Assembly: GCA_022841325.1 (NCBI GenBank)
Contig: JALHRS010000049.1
Span: forward strand, 1-44,709
Direction of reading: 5' to 3'
Origin: Lysobacterales bacterium
GTDB lineage: Bacteria; Pseudomonadota; Gammaproteobacteria; Xanthomonadales; SZUA-5
DNA length: 44,709 nt
Shown: positions 16,808-26,360 of the stretch, in pieces
Numbering within the stretch: position 1 is the stretch's first letter
Layout: every line of letters starts with the position of its first letter
Position numbers and translations under genes: made by a program
The notes under the pieces: model-generated
Database searches by the model: none
Told to the model about the DNA's origin: nothing
The model's input: the letters and a program-made list of their open reading frames with translations, nothing else

Positions 16808-18061
16808 TCATCGCCCCAAAGATTTCAACGCTTGTGTCGCATTCTTGTTCGACTCAGGGTAAGCCTGAGCCTTCGTGAATGCGGCGATCGCGGCCGCTTC
16901 ATTGTCGCTGTCGAGTTCAGCAATTCCCAGCTGGTAATAGGCGTTACCCGGCTGACGGAGATTGCCCTTCTGGATCGCAGCTGTAAATGCCTCGCGGGCC
17001 TCTTTCGGCTTCTCCTGATCGAGCAGCACCTGGCCCGCATACAGATCGGCGGTGCCGTCCGCGTCGGACAACTGCGCCGCACGACGGAATCCAGCCAGCG
17101 CCTCTGGCAGCGACTCAGCGTCGTAGTAGGCCTCACCGACCTGCAGGTAGCGGTCTCTGGTCTCCTTGACCACGCCACTGCTCAGCCCCGCATTCATGGC
17201 CGCCGCCGCATCAACGGGACGCTCCAGATCGCGATAGGCGGCGTAGAGATTGATGTAAAGATTTTCCTTGCTCAGCTTGCCCTGGCTGCGCAGGCCTTCG
17301 AGGATGGTCACTGCGTCCGCGGGCTTGCCGGCGTCGAGCAGCAGCGCTGTAAGAAAATTGACAAATTCCGGATCGTCGGGAGATTGCGCGAGCACCTCGC
17401 GACCAAAGGCGATGGCCTCGTCGGTGCGCTCCAGAGACAGCAGCGCATTGGCCTTCATCTGCTGCCAGGAACGCTCGGGCTTGTCGCCGGTAGCGAAGGC
17501 CTTGTCCAGATAGACCAGTGTCTGCTCGTAGTTGTCCTGATCGAAGTAGTTCTTCGCCTGCAGGGCCCAGTTGCGCCCGGTGATGGCTTCGGCGTCCCTG
17601 GTCCAGTCATCGAAGACTGCGGCCGATTCGGCCAGCTGGTCGTTGATGTGATACAGCTCGGCCATGGTCAGCTTGAGCTGGAAGTGCTCGGCGTTCGGAA
17701 GCGCATCCGTTGCCAGCGCCAGCTTGAACTGCTCGATGGCCTCGGGCACCTGATCCTGGTTGTAGTAGATGAAGCCGCGCATCTGCGCCACCTTGGCGCG
17801 CTCGTAGCTACTGAGCTTGGGGCTGTCGAGCTTGTCCAGCCCGTCCATCGCGCCTTCATAGTCATCAGCCTCGTACTTGTCGGCAATGCGACCGTAGGAC
17901 TTGACGAACTTCTTGCTCGAAATCGGCTTCTTGTCTTCCCGTCCGGTCTTGCTGACCTGGGACTTCTCATCTTTCTTGTTGCGCGCCGCATCCGCCGGCA
18001 CCACGCTCATCGCCAGGGCTGCCCCCAACATCAACGCAACGATCAAGCGAAACTTGAACAT
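16808..18061 (-). CDS. Periplasmic tetratricopeptide protein linked to the TonB system
   Basis: A 417-residue exported protein with a signal peptide (FKFRLIVALMLGAALAMSVVPADA), a charged Lys-rich linker, then a chain of TPR helices through to the C-terminus (recognisable units include AEHFQLKLTMAELYHIND, YEQTLVYLDKAFATGD, AGFRRAAQLSDADGTADLY and NAYYQLGIAELDSDNEAA). TPR proteins of this type are encoded beside tonB-exbB-exbD in several gammaproteobacteria and some are needed for TonB function. Start 18061 has a strong GGGAGGAG three bases upstream. A 157-bp gap to tonB may carry its own promoter. Role here is inferred from position. Confidence 0.82.
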   Translation of the reverse strand: MFKFRLIVALMLGAALAMSVVPADAARNKKDEKSQVSKTGREDKKPISSKKFVKSYGRIADKYEADDYEGAMDGLDKLDSPKLSSYERAKVAQMRGFIYYNQDQVPEAIEQFKLALATDALPNAEHFQLKLTMAELYHINDQLAESAAVFDDWTRDAEAITGRNWALQAKNYFDQDNYEQTLVYLDKAFATGDKPERSWQQMKANALLSLERTDEAIAFGREVLAQSPDDPEFVNFLTALLLDAGKPADAVTILEGLRSQGKLSKENLYINLYAAYRDLERPVDAAAAMNAGLSSGVVKETRDRYLQVGEAYYDAESLPEALAGFRRAAQLSDADGTADLYAGQVLLDQEKPKEAREAFTAAIQKGNLRQPGNAYYQLGIAELDSDNEAAAIAAFTKAQAYPESNKNATQALKSLGR

Positions 18062-18143
18062 ATGCTCCTCCCGTCTTTCCAACAACAACCCTACGTGCCC
18101 CGACTAGCATGCAACAAGTGACCGCTGCAGCGGTTAAGCCAAG

Positions 18144-18578
18144 TCAGCGACTCTTGCCCCGCTCCAGCGGCAACTGATCCTGAACCCAGGCAGCAATTCC
18201 ACCCTTGAGACTATAGACCTTGGCGTATCCAGCCTTGAGCAGCCGTTCGGCCACATCGACCGAGCTGATGCCATTCTGGCAGTAGATGAGTACCGCCGAA
18301 TCCTTGTATTTCAGCAAGTCGCGCGCGCCGGCATCGACCTGCGAAGGCGTCAGATGCCTGGCGCCACGGATATGACCCTTGTCGTATTCGGCACCGGGGC
18401 GCAGATCGATCAACAGGGCATTGCCGCTGTTGAGCTCGCGGGTGAACTCGAAGGTTCCGAGATTGACGCTGCCGCGGGCACGAGCGCGCAGCTCGACGAA
18501 AGCCCAGGCCACCAGAAGGATGATCAACAGTGACCACAACACCGGGTGGTTGCTGACGAATTCCAGAAAACGCTGCAT
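18144..18578 (-). CDS. Membrane-anchored rhodanese-like protein
   Basis: A 144-residue protein with one N-terminal membrane helix (about 12-29) and a rhodanese domain. The active-site loop is YCQNGISS with the sulfur-carrying Cys at residue 100; IDLRPGAEYDKGHIRGA and GGIAAW are the other usual motifs. Such proteins move sulfane sulfur; in many proteobacteria this YibN-like type lies near grxC and secB, which are absent here. It precedes the TPR gene on the same strand by 82 bp. Confidence 0.88.
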   Translation of the reverse strand: MQRFLEFVSNHPVLWSLLIILLVAWAFVELRARARGSVNLGTFEFTRELNSGNALLIDLRPGAEYDKGHIRGARHLTPSQVDAGARDLLKYKDSAVLIYCQNGISSVDVAERLLKAGYAKVYSLKGGIAAWVQDQLPLERGKSR

Positions 18579-18660
18579 CGGCCAGAGGCACCAGGGCGGG
18601 CAAGGGGGCGCGGATTATGGCTTGCATACGGGTGGGAGCCAAGCCGTCAACAGCCCGGAT

Positions 18661-18861
18661 TCACGCATCCATGTCCGGAATCAGCCGACTTTCGAGCTGA
18701 GCGATCATGTCCTTCAGTTTCAGCTTACGTTTTTTCATGCGTTTGATCGCCAGTTCATCCAGCGCTGCACCCTCTTGCGCCCGGGCGACCAGTTTGTCGA
18801 GATCGCGGTGCTCCAGACGCAGTTCCGCGAGCCGTCGGACTATCTGCCCATCATCCTGCAT
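18661..18861 (-). CDS. DUF465/YdcH-family small protein
   Basis: A 66-residue helical protein containing the family core HRDLDKLVARAQ and MKKRKLKLKDMIAQLE, almost all charged residues and leucines, so likely a short coiled coil in the cytoplasm. Start ATG 18861 (MQDDGQ) gives the normal family length; the frame extends ten codons further without support. Function of the family is unknown. Confidence 0.8.
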   Translation of the reverse strand: MQDDGQIVRRLAELRLEHRDLDKLVARAQEGAALDELAIKRMKKRKLKLKDMIAQLESRLIPDMDA

Positions 18862-19026
18862 GGCCGCACCCGGCTTGAAAGCGATGGGCACAGTCTAGCC
18901 CCGACCGGCATCCTCGGGCGACGGCCCGGGAAATCGACATCCGTTGCCCTGGCTCGCGAGCAGTCCGAGCGCTGAACGGTATCGGCCAATCGCGTTTCCG
19001 AGGATGTTGCCTGCGCCCCGCTCGTC

Positions 19027-19032
19027 TACAAT
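19027..19032 (+). promoter_or_regulatory. Possible -10 element for ttcA-rdgC
   Basis: TACAAT lies 28 bases before the ttcA start. No good -35 box is present at normal spacing (TTGCCT at 19007 is only 14 bases away), so this is weak. Confidence 0.25.
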
Positions 19033-19060
19033 TCGCGCCCCTGCTGCCGTCCCTGATGCC

Positions 19061-19927
19061 ATGTCTGCGTCGACGCTGTCCGTGAATCAACAGAAGCTGG
19101 TCAAGCGCCTGCGCCATCAGGTCGGCCAGGCCATCGCCGACTACAACATGATCGAGCAGGGCGACCGGGTGATGGTCTGCCTGTCTGGCGGCAAGGACTC
19201 CTATGCGCTGCTCGACATCCTGATCGAGTTGCGGCGCAAGGCGCCGGTCGACTTCGAACTGATCGCCGTGCACCTCGACCAGAAGCAACCGGACTATCCG
19301 GCGGAGGTGCTGCCGAACTACCTGGCGGCGCAGGGTGTGCCTTACGAAATTCTGGAGCAGGACACCTACAGCGTGGTCGCCCGCGTGATTCCGGCCGGCA
19401 AGACCATGTGCGGCCTGTGCTCGCGTCTGCGCCGGGGCGCGCTCTATCGCTACGCCGAAGACAAGGGCATGACCAAGATCGCGCTCGGACATCACCGCGA
19501 CGACATCGTCGAGACCCTGTTCCTGAACATGTTCCATGGCTGCAAGATCTCGGCGATGCCACCGAAGCTGCTCAGCGACGACGGCAAGCATGTGGTGATC
19601 CGACCCCTGGCCTATGTTGCCGAGGAGGATCTGGTCGAGTATGCGGAACTGAAGCAATTTCCGATCATTCCGTGCAATCTCTGCGGCTCGCAGGAGACGC
19701 TGCAGCGCAAGGTCATCAAGGACATGCTGGCCGGATGGGAACGCGCCAATCCGGGCCGCATCGAAAACATCTTCAAGAGTCTGATGAACATCCGCCCTTC
19801 GCAGCTGGCCGACCGCTCGCTGTTCGACTTCACGTCGCTGGGCTCGCAGTCGCCGGTCGCGCTCAAGCCCCAGGACTGGCTGGCCGGCAAATCCCATTCG
19901 GAGAATGACCCCCAAAATGTGGTTTAA
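19061..19927 (+). CDS. ttcA: tRNA 2-thiocytidine(32) synthetase
   Basis: A 288-residue PP-loop ATPase that thiolates cytidine 32 of several tRNAs using an iron-sulfur cluster. The PP-loop SGGKDS is at residues 42-47; CGLC (117-120) and the Cys of PCNLC (205-208) supply the cluster ligands; [14 protein letters not shown] is the adenylation helix. ATG 19061 is the nearest start to the conserved part; the frame runs 39 codons further up but across the likely promoter. Its 3' end overlaps the rdgC start by 11 bases. Confidence 0.94.
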   Translation: MSASTLSVNQQKLVKRLRHQVGQAIADYNMIEQGDRVMVCLSGGKDSYALLDILIELRRKAPVDFELIAVHLDQKQPDYPAEVLPNYLAAQGVPYEILEQDTYSVVARVIPAGKTMCGLCSRLRRGALYRYAEDKGMTKIALGHHRDDIVETLFLNMFHGCKISAMPPKLLSDDGKHVVIRPLAYVAEEDLVEYAELKQFPIIPCNLCGSQETLQRKVIKDMLAGWERANPGRIENIFKSLMNIRPSQLADRSLFDFTSLGSQSPVALKPQDWLAGKSHSENDPQNVV

Positions 19928-20819
19928 GAATCTGTCACTGATGCGCCTGCCGGCTGATTTCAGCCTCAGCGCCGAACCCTTCGAAGCGGCCCTGGCCGAA
20001 CACCCGCTGCGCAGCCCTGGCCCGCTGGAAATGGAGACGCGCGGCTTTCTGACGCCGTTCAGCCGTGACGGCGCGGCCCTGTCGCATGGCAGCGCCGACG
20101 CCTTGCTGTTCTGTCTGGGCCAGGAATCGCGCCTGCTGCCGTCTTCGGTGCTGGGAGATGCCGTGGCCGAACGCATTGCCGAGCACGAAGCCAAGACTGG
20201 ACGCAAGCCCGGCAAGCGCCTGCGCAATGAATTTCGCGAGGCCGCCATGGGTGAATTGCTGCCGCGCGCCTTCATCAAGCGCGCGCGCACCGGCGCCTAC
20301 TGGGATGCGCCCTCGCGTCTGCTGGCCGTGGACAGCGGCAGCGACAAGAGCGTCGAAACGGTGGCCACCGCCGTGCGCGATGCCATTGGCAGCTTCCCGG
20401 CGCGCCCGCTCGCCACCGAGGCCTCGCTGGAACTGGTGATGAGCGAATGGCTGATTTCCGGCGAACTGCCGGGCGGCTTTGAACTTGGCGAGGAATGCGA
20501 ACTCAAGGACCCGAGCGACCAGACCTCGGTGGTGCGCTGCCGGCACCACGACCTCGGCGCCGATGAGGTCAAGGAACACGCGCGCTGCGGCAAGCAGGTG
20601 ACCCAACTCGGGCTGATTTTCGACGGCCGCATCGGCTTCGTGCTGGACGCCAAGGCCAAGCTGCGCAAACTGCGCTTCCTGGACGTGATCGCCGACAAGC
20701 TGGACGCCCAGGATGGTGCCGACCCGGACCAGATCCTGGACGCCGAGTTTGCCCTGATGAGTCTGGAGCTGCGCCGCCTGTATGCGCGACTCGATGAAGT
20801 GCTGCGCTTTGTCGACTGA
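19917..20819 (+). CDS. rdgC: Recombination-associated protein RdgC
   Basis: A 300-residue nucleoid protein that binds double-stranded DNA as a ring-shaped dimer and restrains RecA. Recognised by [11 protein letters not shown] at the N-terminus, [18 protein letters not shown], the [17 protein letters not shown] helix and CELKDP further on. Length matches the family. ATG 19917 is preferred over 19905 because family members begin MWFKN. It is translationally coupled to ttcA. Confidence 0.95.
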   Translation: MWFKNLSLMRLPADFSLSAEPFEAALAEHPLRSPGPLEMETRGFLTPFSRDGAALSHGSADALLFCLGQESRLLPSSVLGDAVAERIAEHEAKTGRKPGKRLRNEFREAAMGELLPRAFIKRARTGAYWDAPSRLLAVDSGSDKSVETVATAVRDAIGSFPARPLATEASLELVMSEWLISGELPGGFELGEECELKDPSDQTSVVRCRHHDLGADEVKEHARCGKQVTQLGLIFDGRIGFVLDAKAKLRKLRFLDVIADKLDAQDGADPDQILDAEFALMSLELRRLYARLDEVLRFVD

Positions 20820-20837
20820 AGGGAACGCTGCCGATTC

Positions 20838-21650
20838 ATGAGTGGACGTCTGCTGATACGGCGCGAACGCGCCGCGCGCTCGATTTCACAGCTGCCCGAG
20901 CGCGTCTCGGGCTGGCCCTTGCAGGTGGAACGTCTGGCACGCGGCAGTCGGCTGAAGATCTCGGTGGAAAGCGGCTTCGCCCGGCTGATCTGGCCGGAGC
21001 GGGTCTCGGCCACTGACGCCCTGGCATTCTTCGAGCAGCATCGCGAATGGCTGGAACAGACCGTGCGCGTGCACCGGCAGGCGCTGGATCGGGCCGCGGC
21101 CGATCTGGCGCTGGATCCGCGCTGGCCCGGTCGTGTGCCGTGGTTCGGGCGCCTGCTGCCCATCCATTTCGAGCACGGTCCAGCGCGTCTGGATATTGAT
21201 AACCAGGCGATCCGTTGCCGCGTACCCAAGGGCGAGGTGGCCGCAGCCAAGGCCGCTCAACGGCTGATCATCGCCGGTCTGGTCGATGCGCTGGCGATGC
21301 GGGCCAGGGTGTGGTTGCGCGAGTACGAACCGCTCGTCGGCGCACGCTGCCAGGCGCTGCGAATCCGGCCCATGCGCAGTCTCTGGGGCAGTCTTTCGCC
21401 GCAGGGCGCCATCGCCCTGAACCTGGCGCTGGCCTTCGCCGACGAGTCACTGGCCGAGTACGTCGTGGTGCACGAACTGGCGCATTTCGTGGCCCGCGAC
21501 CACAGCCCGCGTTTCTGGGCGGTGGTGGCCGAGCTGTATCCGGATTACCCGCAGCGGCGGCAGCAGCTGAATCGCGAACACCGCTATCTGCAGGCCCTGC
21601 TGCGACGCCTGTACGCGCCGGTGGGCAGCGACGGCCCTGCAACAGCGTAG
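20838..21650 (+). CDS. YgjP/SprT-like zinc metallopeptidase (DUF45)
   Basis: A 270-residue protein with the DUF45 fold. The zinc site VVHELAHFVARDHSPRFW near residues 213-230 contains the HExxH-like HELAH and a downstream His. RIRPMRSLWGSLSPQGAIALN just ahead is the usual family stretch (normally 'RMKTRWGS'). It follows rdgC by 18 bp and probably shares its transcript. The substrate of this family is not established. Confidence 0.87.
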   Translation: MSGRLLIRRERAARSISQLPERVSGWPLQVERLARGSRLKISVESGFARLIWPERVSATDALAFFEQHREWLEQTVRVHRQALDRAAADLALDPRWPGRVPWFGRLLPIHFEHGPARLDIDNQAIRCRVPKGEVAAAKAAQRLIIAGLVDALAMRARVWLREYEPLVGARCQALRIRPMRSLWGSLSPQGAIALNLALAFADESLAEYVVVHELAHFVARDHSPRFWAVVAELYPDYPQRRQQLNREHRYLQALLRRLYAPVGSDGPATA

Positions 21651-22145
21651 TCGCGGGGTTGTCGGTTGTCGGTTGTCGGTTGTCGGTTGTCGGTTGTCGG
21701 TTGTCGGTTGTCGGTTGTCGGGGCGCGGGGCACGGGGCACGGGGCACGGGGCACGGGAAAGGCTCACACACGGGCGTCATTGCGAGGAGCGTGCCTTCAG
21801 CCGCGAGCGCAGCGTGGCGGGACGAAGCAATCCAGTGCTTCGGAGGCCGTGCTTCTGGATTGCTTCCCCCGGATCAAATCCGGGGTCGCACTGACGCCTG
21901 CTTGTTGCCCGCTCTTGCGACCGGTCAACTCGTGTGGCCTGCGATGACGATGGTTTCGTGGCATCTCGAAGATCTGAACGCTCTACTTCGTGTTCTCTCT
22001 GCTTTTCGTTTGCGTCCTCCGTGTCCAGCTCCTGGCCACGACTTGCCTCAGGACCCGATAGTCGCGGTGCAGATCGTGCCGCAAGGGCGCTCCAGTCAGC
22101 GGCTCATGGGGCAGACACGGGTGGTTTCCCAGGGGCCAGCGGGAC
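21651..22145. repeat. Composite repeat block between converging genes
   Basis: Nine perfect TTGTCGG heptamers (21659-21721) run straight into four GGGGCAC heptamers (21727-21757), followed by a GGCGTCATTGCGA...GACGCC palindromic element (21773-21898) with ATCCAG/TGGATTGCTTC at its centre. From about 21900 to 22145 I see no gene; a short CTCTCTGCTTTTCGTTTGCG stretch resembles the pyrimidine arm of the 3.9-kb inverted repeat. Confidence 0.85.
21659..21721. repeat. 7-bp tandem repeat TTGTCGG, 9 copies
   Basis: Nine perfect units without interruption. The same heptamer occurs three times at 343-363 and, in reverse orientation (CCGACAA), four times at 40983-41010. Confidence 0.95.
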
Positions 22146-23012
22146 CTATTCTTCGCCCGCCAGAAACTCGCGGATCAGCTCGGCAACGGGCTGCGGATTC
22201 TCCAGATGCAGATGATGCCCTCCGCTCAGCCGTACCAGCTGCGCCGGACGCAGTGCCGCCAGTCGACGCTCGGCATCGGGACCGCTCAGATAGGGTGTTG
22301 CCGGCTCGGCAAAGATGGCCAGCGTGGGCGAAAGGATGGCGCCGAGCAGGGACAGGTACTGCTCTTCGGTGCCACGGATGGGGGTAGGCAGGGTCTGACG
22401 CGGATCGGAGCTCCAGATGTAGCCGCCCGACGCCGGCATCAGCGCCCGCTCGATCAGGGCGTCGGCAGCGGACTCACTGAGGCCGTTGGCCTGCATCCGA
22501 GCGCGCCGGGCGGCGCTGCGGTCGCCATGCACCTTGAGCTGCTTGTGCTCCAGCTTCAGGCGCGCATCAACGGCACGCCGCAGGTCGGCAGCGCAGGCCT
22601 CGGCTGGACGCGCCAGCGGCCCCAGCGCTTCAATCAGCACCAGGCGCCGGACCCGCTCCGGATAGGCCGCGGCCAACAGCGTGGCAATGGCGCCGCCCAT
22701 CGAATGTCCGATCAGATCGAAGCGGGTCAGCCCCAGGGCCTGGGTCAGTGCCAGCAGATCGCTGACGTAATCGACGAAGTGATACCAGGTCCCCGCCGGC
22801 CGATGCCCGCTGCGGCCGTGCCCAGGCAGATCAGGCACCCACAGCCGGCGCCCGGGCAGGCCTCGGGCCAGCGGCCCGAAACTGCCGGCATTGTCCAGCC
22901 AGCCATGCAACAGGAGCGCCGGCGGTTGGTCGGTTTCGCCCCAGGCCAGACCTGCCCAGGTCTGTTCCAGTACCGCCAGCTGCCACTCTTCGGCATCTGC
23001 GAACAGGCTCAT
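22146..23012 (-). CDS. Alpha/beta-fold hydrolase
   Basis: A 288-residue cytoplasmic hydrolase. The oxyanion region is LLHGWLDNAGSF, the nucleophile elbow GHSMGG has Ser104, and GGHHLHLENP near the end holds the catalytic His. Its start overlaps the hemH stop by four bases, so the two are coupled on one message. Pairing of hemH with a hydrolase of this kind is seen in related gammaproteobacteria, but the substrate is unknown and a role in heme synthesis is only suggested by position. Confidence 0.9.
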   Translation of the reverse strand: MSLFADAEEWQLAVLEQTWAGLAWGETDQPPALLLHGWLDNAGSFGPLARGLPGRRLWVPDLPGHGRSGHRPAGTWYHFVDYVSDLLALTQALGLTRFDLIGHSMGGAIATLLAAAYPERVRRLVLIEALGPLARPAEACAADLRRAVDARLKLEHKQLKVHGDRSAARRARMQANGLSESAADALIERALMPASGGYIWSSDPRQTLPTPIRGTEEQYLSLLGAILSPTLAIFAEPATPYLSGPDAERRLAALRPAQLVRLSGGHHLHLENPQPVAELIREFLAGEE

Positions 23013-24130
23013 CCCTGCATCTCTAGCCAGGCTTGTTCGGCCTTGATCCGATCCACCCGGGCACCGCGGGCGTCGACATCAAGGACATCCTCGACCGGCG
23101 GCAGCCAGCCACCGAGCTGGCGCTGGATCAGCGCGGCCAGGGTGTCGACGTGGGCCGGACGATGATTCAAGGCCGGGATATAGCGCAGCTGGCCGCCGCC
23201 GGCATGGGCAAAGGTCTCGGCGTTCTCCTGGGCGATCTCTTCCAGCGTCTCCAGACAGTCGATCGAGAAGCCCGGGCAGAGCACGTCGACGTCGCCGACA
23301 CCGGCCTTGCCCCACTCGCCCAGCGTCAGATCGGTGTAGGGCTGCAGCCAGGGCTCTCGACCCACACGGGACTGGAAACTCACGAACATCTCCTGCTCGG
23401 TCAACTGCAGTGCTTCGCGCAACAGACGCGCGGTGACCTGGCACTGGCAGTAATAGGGATCACCATTGAGCAGATAGCGCCGGGGAATGCCATGAAAACT
23501 CAGCATCAAGCGCTCGCCGCGGCCGTGTGTCTGCCAGTGCTCGCGCACGCTTTCGGCCAGCGCGCCGATGTAGCCGGGTTCGCGGTAATAGTCGGTGATG
23601 AATCGCAGCTCCGGCAGCCAGCGCCACTGCTGCAGGCACTGGGTCACGGCATCGAACACCGAGGCCGTGGTGCTTCCGGAATACTGCGGGTACAGGGGCA
23701 CCACCAGCAGCCGTCGCAGCCCGCGCGTGCGCAGACTCTCCAGCACCTCGCGCAGATTCGGGCGGCCATAGCTCATGGCCAGTTCGACCACCGGTGCCTG
23801 ATCGCCCAATGCCGCGCGAACGCGAGCCGCCACCGCATCGGTCAAGGCCTGACTGCCAACCAGCAGGGGTGATCCCTGCTCGGTCCAGACCTTCGCGTAG
23901 GCACGCGCCGAGCGCGCCGGACGAATGCGCAGAATGACCCCATGCAGAATCAGCCACCACAGCCAGCGGGGCGTTTCCACCACCCGCGGATCGGCCAGGA
24001 ATTCTCCCAGATAACGGCGCAGGGCCGAGGCAGTCGGCGCATCCGGTGTGCCCAGATTGACCAGCACCACGGCAGTCAATGGCTTGCCGCCATGGCCCTC
24101 GGCTTCGGTGTTTCCGGTATAGCTCGGCAT
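23009..24130 (-). CDS. hemH: Ferrochelatase
   Basis: A 373-residue enzyme that inserts ferrous iron into protoporphyrin IX, the last step of heme B synthesis. Marks include VLVNLGTPDAPTASALRRYL, YPQYSGSTTASVFD, the catalytic LSFHGIPRRYL and VLCPGFSIDCLETLEEI with the active Glu. Two Cys flank YYCQCQV as in other ferrochelatases. The product feeds CtaB (9231) and the cytochromes. The start at 24130 gives a slightly long N-terminus; GTG or ATG codons nearer VLVNLG are not better supported. Confidence 0.95.
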   Translation of the reverse strand: MPSYTGNTEAEGHGGKPLTAVVLVNLGTPDAPTASALRRYLGEFLADPRVVETPRWLWWLILHGVILRIRPARSARAYAKVWTEQGSPLLVGSQALTDAVAARVRAALGDQAPVVELAMSYGRPNLREVLESLRTRGLRRLLVVPLYPQYSGSTTASVFDAVTQCLQQWRWLPELRFITDYYREPGYIGALAESVREHWQTHGRGERLMLSFHGIPRRYLLNGDPYYCQCQVTARLLREALQLTEQEMFVSFQSRVGREPWLQPYTDLTLGEWGKAGVGDVDVLCPGFSIDCLETLEEIAQENAETFAHAGGGQLRYIPALNHRPAHVDTLAALIQRQLGGWLPPVEDVLDVDARGARVDRIKAEQAWLEMQG

Positions 24131-24319
24131 CCGATCGATCAGTCCTTCTGCAGTTCAGGCTGCAAGCATGCGCGAATCCAGGCCCGCTTGGCTGTTGGCA
24201 GTGCGTGAAGCGTCACAATATCGACCAGAAAGCGCGACAGTACGGGCTTTGTCTGGCGGCGACAGAGCTGATAGACTCTGCAGGCGCACGTCGTGGTGAC
24301 GATTCAGATAACTAAAACA

Positions 24320-25249
24320 ATGCAGATTCGACGCGCTCCAATCGCGCTTCTGGTGCTTGTCGCTGCCTTTCCGGCTGCGGCAGCCTATGCAGGTACCGGG
24401 TTCATCGTGAACTCGGACGATCCCAGCGTGCGCGATTTCGATGCCCTGCATCGACTCGAATTGATCAACGGTCAGGCGACCAAGGTCGGCGAGGTTCGGG
24501 TAACCGCCACCAGCGCTCCCTATGCCGATGTCGAAGGCCTCGCAATCGATGCTGACGGCAATCTCTACGGCATAGACGACGCCAGCAAGACGCTGCTGCG
24601 CATCGACCAGAGCACCGGCGTTGCGGTGCCGGTCGATGGCCGCGAAGGCAACACCGGCCTGTCCCGCACCTCCAATTTCGATTTCGGCCTGACCTTCGAC
24701 TGCGCCGGCAATCTGTACGCCAGTTCCGACAGCCGCCGCAGTCTGTACCGGCTCAACGTCAACACCGGCGCAGCGACACTGGTCGGTGGCGAAGGCGCGC
24801 TTGGCGCTGCGATCACCGGTCTGGCGGCGCGCTATGACGGTGTCTATGGCATCGGCTCATCGGGCGACGAGAATCTCTATCGCATCGATGTCGATACCGG
24901 CCGGTCTACCTTGATCGGACCGCTGGGCGGTGGCTTGCGCTTCACCGATGGCGGCCTGGATTTTGACGCCGGTGGCGTACTCTGGGGCGTAGCTGACATG
25001 ACCGGCACGTCGATCACGCCGGAACCGAGCGTGGTCTTCACCATCGACCCGGTGACCGGTGCAGCGCAGCGCATCACGTCCACGCTGCCCGGCGTCGAAA
25101 GCCTGGCCGTCTCCAAACCGATTTGCGAGGTCCCCACCGGGCCGACGCTGCCGCCCGCCATTCCCACGCTGGGCAAACCGGGTCTCGCGCTGCTATCACT
25201 GCTGTTGGCGTTGCTCGGACTGGTGGCCATCCGCCCGCAGTCGCGCTGA
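24320..25249 (+). CDS. Secreted DUF4394-like propeller protein with IPTL-CTERM sorting signal
   Basis: A 309-residue exported protein. After a signal peptide (IALLVLVAAFPAAAAYA) come repeated beta-propeller units of the type GLAIDADGNLYGIDD.SKTLLRID, LTFDCAGNLYASSD..RSLYRLN and LYRIDVDTG. The C-terminus begins IPTLGKPG at residue 281, then a hydrophobic helix and a final Arg/Ser cluster: the IPTL-CTERM tripartite signal recognised by a dedicated exosortase-like enzyme (known for the family). No such enzyme is in the window. ATG 24320 is chosen; a GTG nine codons upstream is possible. Confidence 0.85.
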   Translation: MQIRRAPIALLVLVAAFPAAAAYAGTGFIVNSDDPSVRDFDALHRLELINGQATKVGEVRVTATSAPYADVEGLAIDADGNLYGIDDASKTLLRIDQSTGVAVPVDGREGNTGLSRTSNFDFGLTFDCAGNLYASSDSRRSLYRLNVNTGAATLVGGEGALGAAITGLAARYDGVYGIGSSGDENLYRIDVDTGRSTLIGPLGGGLRFTDGGLDFDAGGVLWGVADMTGTSITPEPSVVFTIDPVTGAAQRITSTLPGVESLAVSKPICEVPTGPTLPPAIPTLGKPGLALLSLLLALLGLVAIRPQSR

Positions 25250-25363
25250 TTCAGTCAAGCCTGTTCATCGCTGCCTAAGTCGCTGTCGGGCATGCTGCGT
25301 AGCGGTTGCTGCGCCGAATGCATGGTGGGCGCTCCCCGAATGAATCCCGCAGGAGATGCAAGC

Positions 25364-26062
25364 ATGAATCCGATACTGTCGCGCGGCTTTACCTTGCTGG
25401 CACTCCTTGCGCTGTTGATGATGACAGCAGCCATGCCGGCGCACGCCGGTCGCAAGGAACAGAAGCGCGCCGAAACTGCGCTGGCGGTGCTGAAGCAGGT
25501 TCAGTCCACGCCGGACAGCGAGATCCCCGCCTCCTTGTTGTCCAAGTCCTACGCCATTGCCGTCATACCGGAAGTGGTCAAGGTCGGTTTTGTGGTGGGT
25601 GGTCGTCGCGGCAAGGGGCTGATCTCGGTGCGCCAGGCCGATGGCACCTGGTCGAATCCGGCCTACATCACCGTCACCGGCGGCAGCTTCGGATTCCAGG
25701 CCGGCGTGCAATCGGCAGACATCATTCTGGTATTCCGCACGCCGCGTGGCGTCGACAATCTGGTATCCGGAAAGTTCACGCTGGGCGCGGACGCTTCGGT
25801 CGCCGCGGGTCCGGTCGGGCGTCAGGCCGCAGCCGCCACCGATGGCGAACTCAAGGCCGAGATTCTGGCCTATGCACGCACCCGCGGCCTGTTCGCCGGC
25901 GTGGCGCTGGACGGCTCGGTGCTGGCAGTGGATTACGATGCCATCGAGCGCGTATACGGCAAGGGCACCTCGCCGCGCTCACTGTTTGAAGGGCGAACCC
26001 AGGGTGCGCCAGGATTCATCATCGATTTCCGCGATCAGCTGGAAGAACAGACCTCGCGCTGA
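25364..26062 (+). CDS. SYLF-domain (YSC84-type) lipid-binding protein
   Basis: A 232-residue secreted protein. A signal peptide (about 1-28, ending AMPAHA) is followed by the SYLF fold: IPASLLSKSYAIAVIPEVVKVGF, GGRRGKGLISVR, WSNPAYITVTGGSFGFQAGVQSADII and GKFTLGADASVAAGPVGR. Related proteins bind phosphoinositides in eukaryotes; the bacterial role is unclear, probably at the envelope. ATG 25364 is preceded by AGGAG at a good distance. Confidence 0.88.
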   Translation: MNPILSRGFTLLALLALLMMTAAMPAHAGRKEQKRAETALAVLKQVQSTPDSEIPASLLSKSYAIAVIPEVVKVGFVVGGRRGKGLISVRQADGTWSNPAYITVTGGSFGFQAGVQSADIILVFRTPRGVDNLVSGKFTLGADASVAAGPVGRQAAAATDGELKAEILAYARTRGLFAGVALDGSVLAVDYDAIERVYGKGTSPRSLFEGRTQGAPGFIIDFRDQLEEQTSR

Positions 26063-26130
26063 TGGATGGCTGTCATCCGCAATTGACGCCAGACCGTTAT
26101 GCTCATCGTAAGCAGTCACTGGAGTAGAAC

Positions 26131-26352
26131 ATGGGCACGTGGAGTATTGGTCACTGGCTGATCGTGCTGGTGGTGGTGTTGGTGGTATTCGGGACCAAGC
26201 GCCTGCGCAACGTCGGCACGGACCTCGGTGCCGCCATCAAGGGTTTCAAGCAGGGCCTGGCCGAAGGTAGCGACCCGGCCAAGCTGGAAGCAGACCCCAA
26301 GCCCGAGGCCAAGGCCGAAGAGGCCGAGAAAGAGCCGGCCCAGAAGAACTGA
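26131..26352 (+). CDS. tatA: Sec-independent translocase TatA
   Basis: A 73-residue single-helix protein: N-terminal helix ([13 protein letters not shown]), the [21 protein letters not shown] hinge and amphipathic helix, then an acidic Ala/Glu/Lys tail. TatA oligomers make the pore for folded proteins. Ahead of it is GGAG. First gene of tatABC. Confidence 0.95.
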   Translation: MGTWSIGHWLIVLVVVLVVFGTKRLRNVGTDLGAAIKGFKQGLAEGSDPAKLEADPKPEAKAEEAEKEPAQKN

Positions 26353-26360
26353 GCGCGGCC

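Noticed and set aside
21659..21757. Heptamer arrays as part of a coding gene
   Set aside because: They lie beyond the stop of the metallopeptidase gene, and reading frames through them (VVGCRLS-type) have no homologous context.
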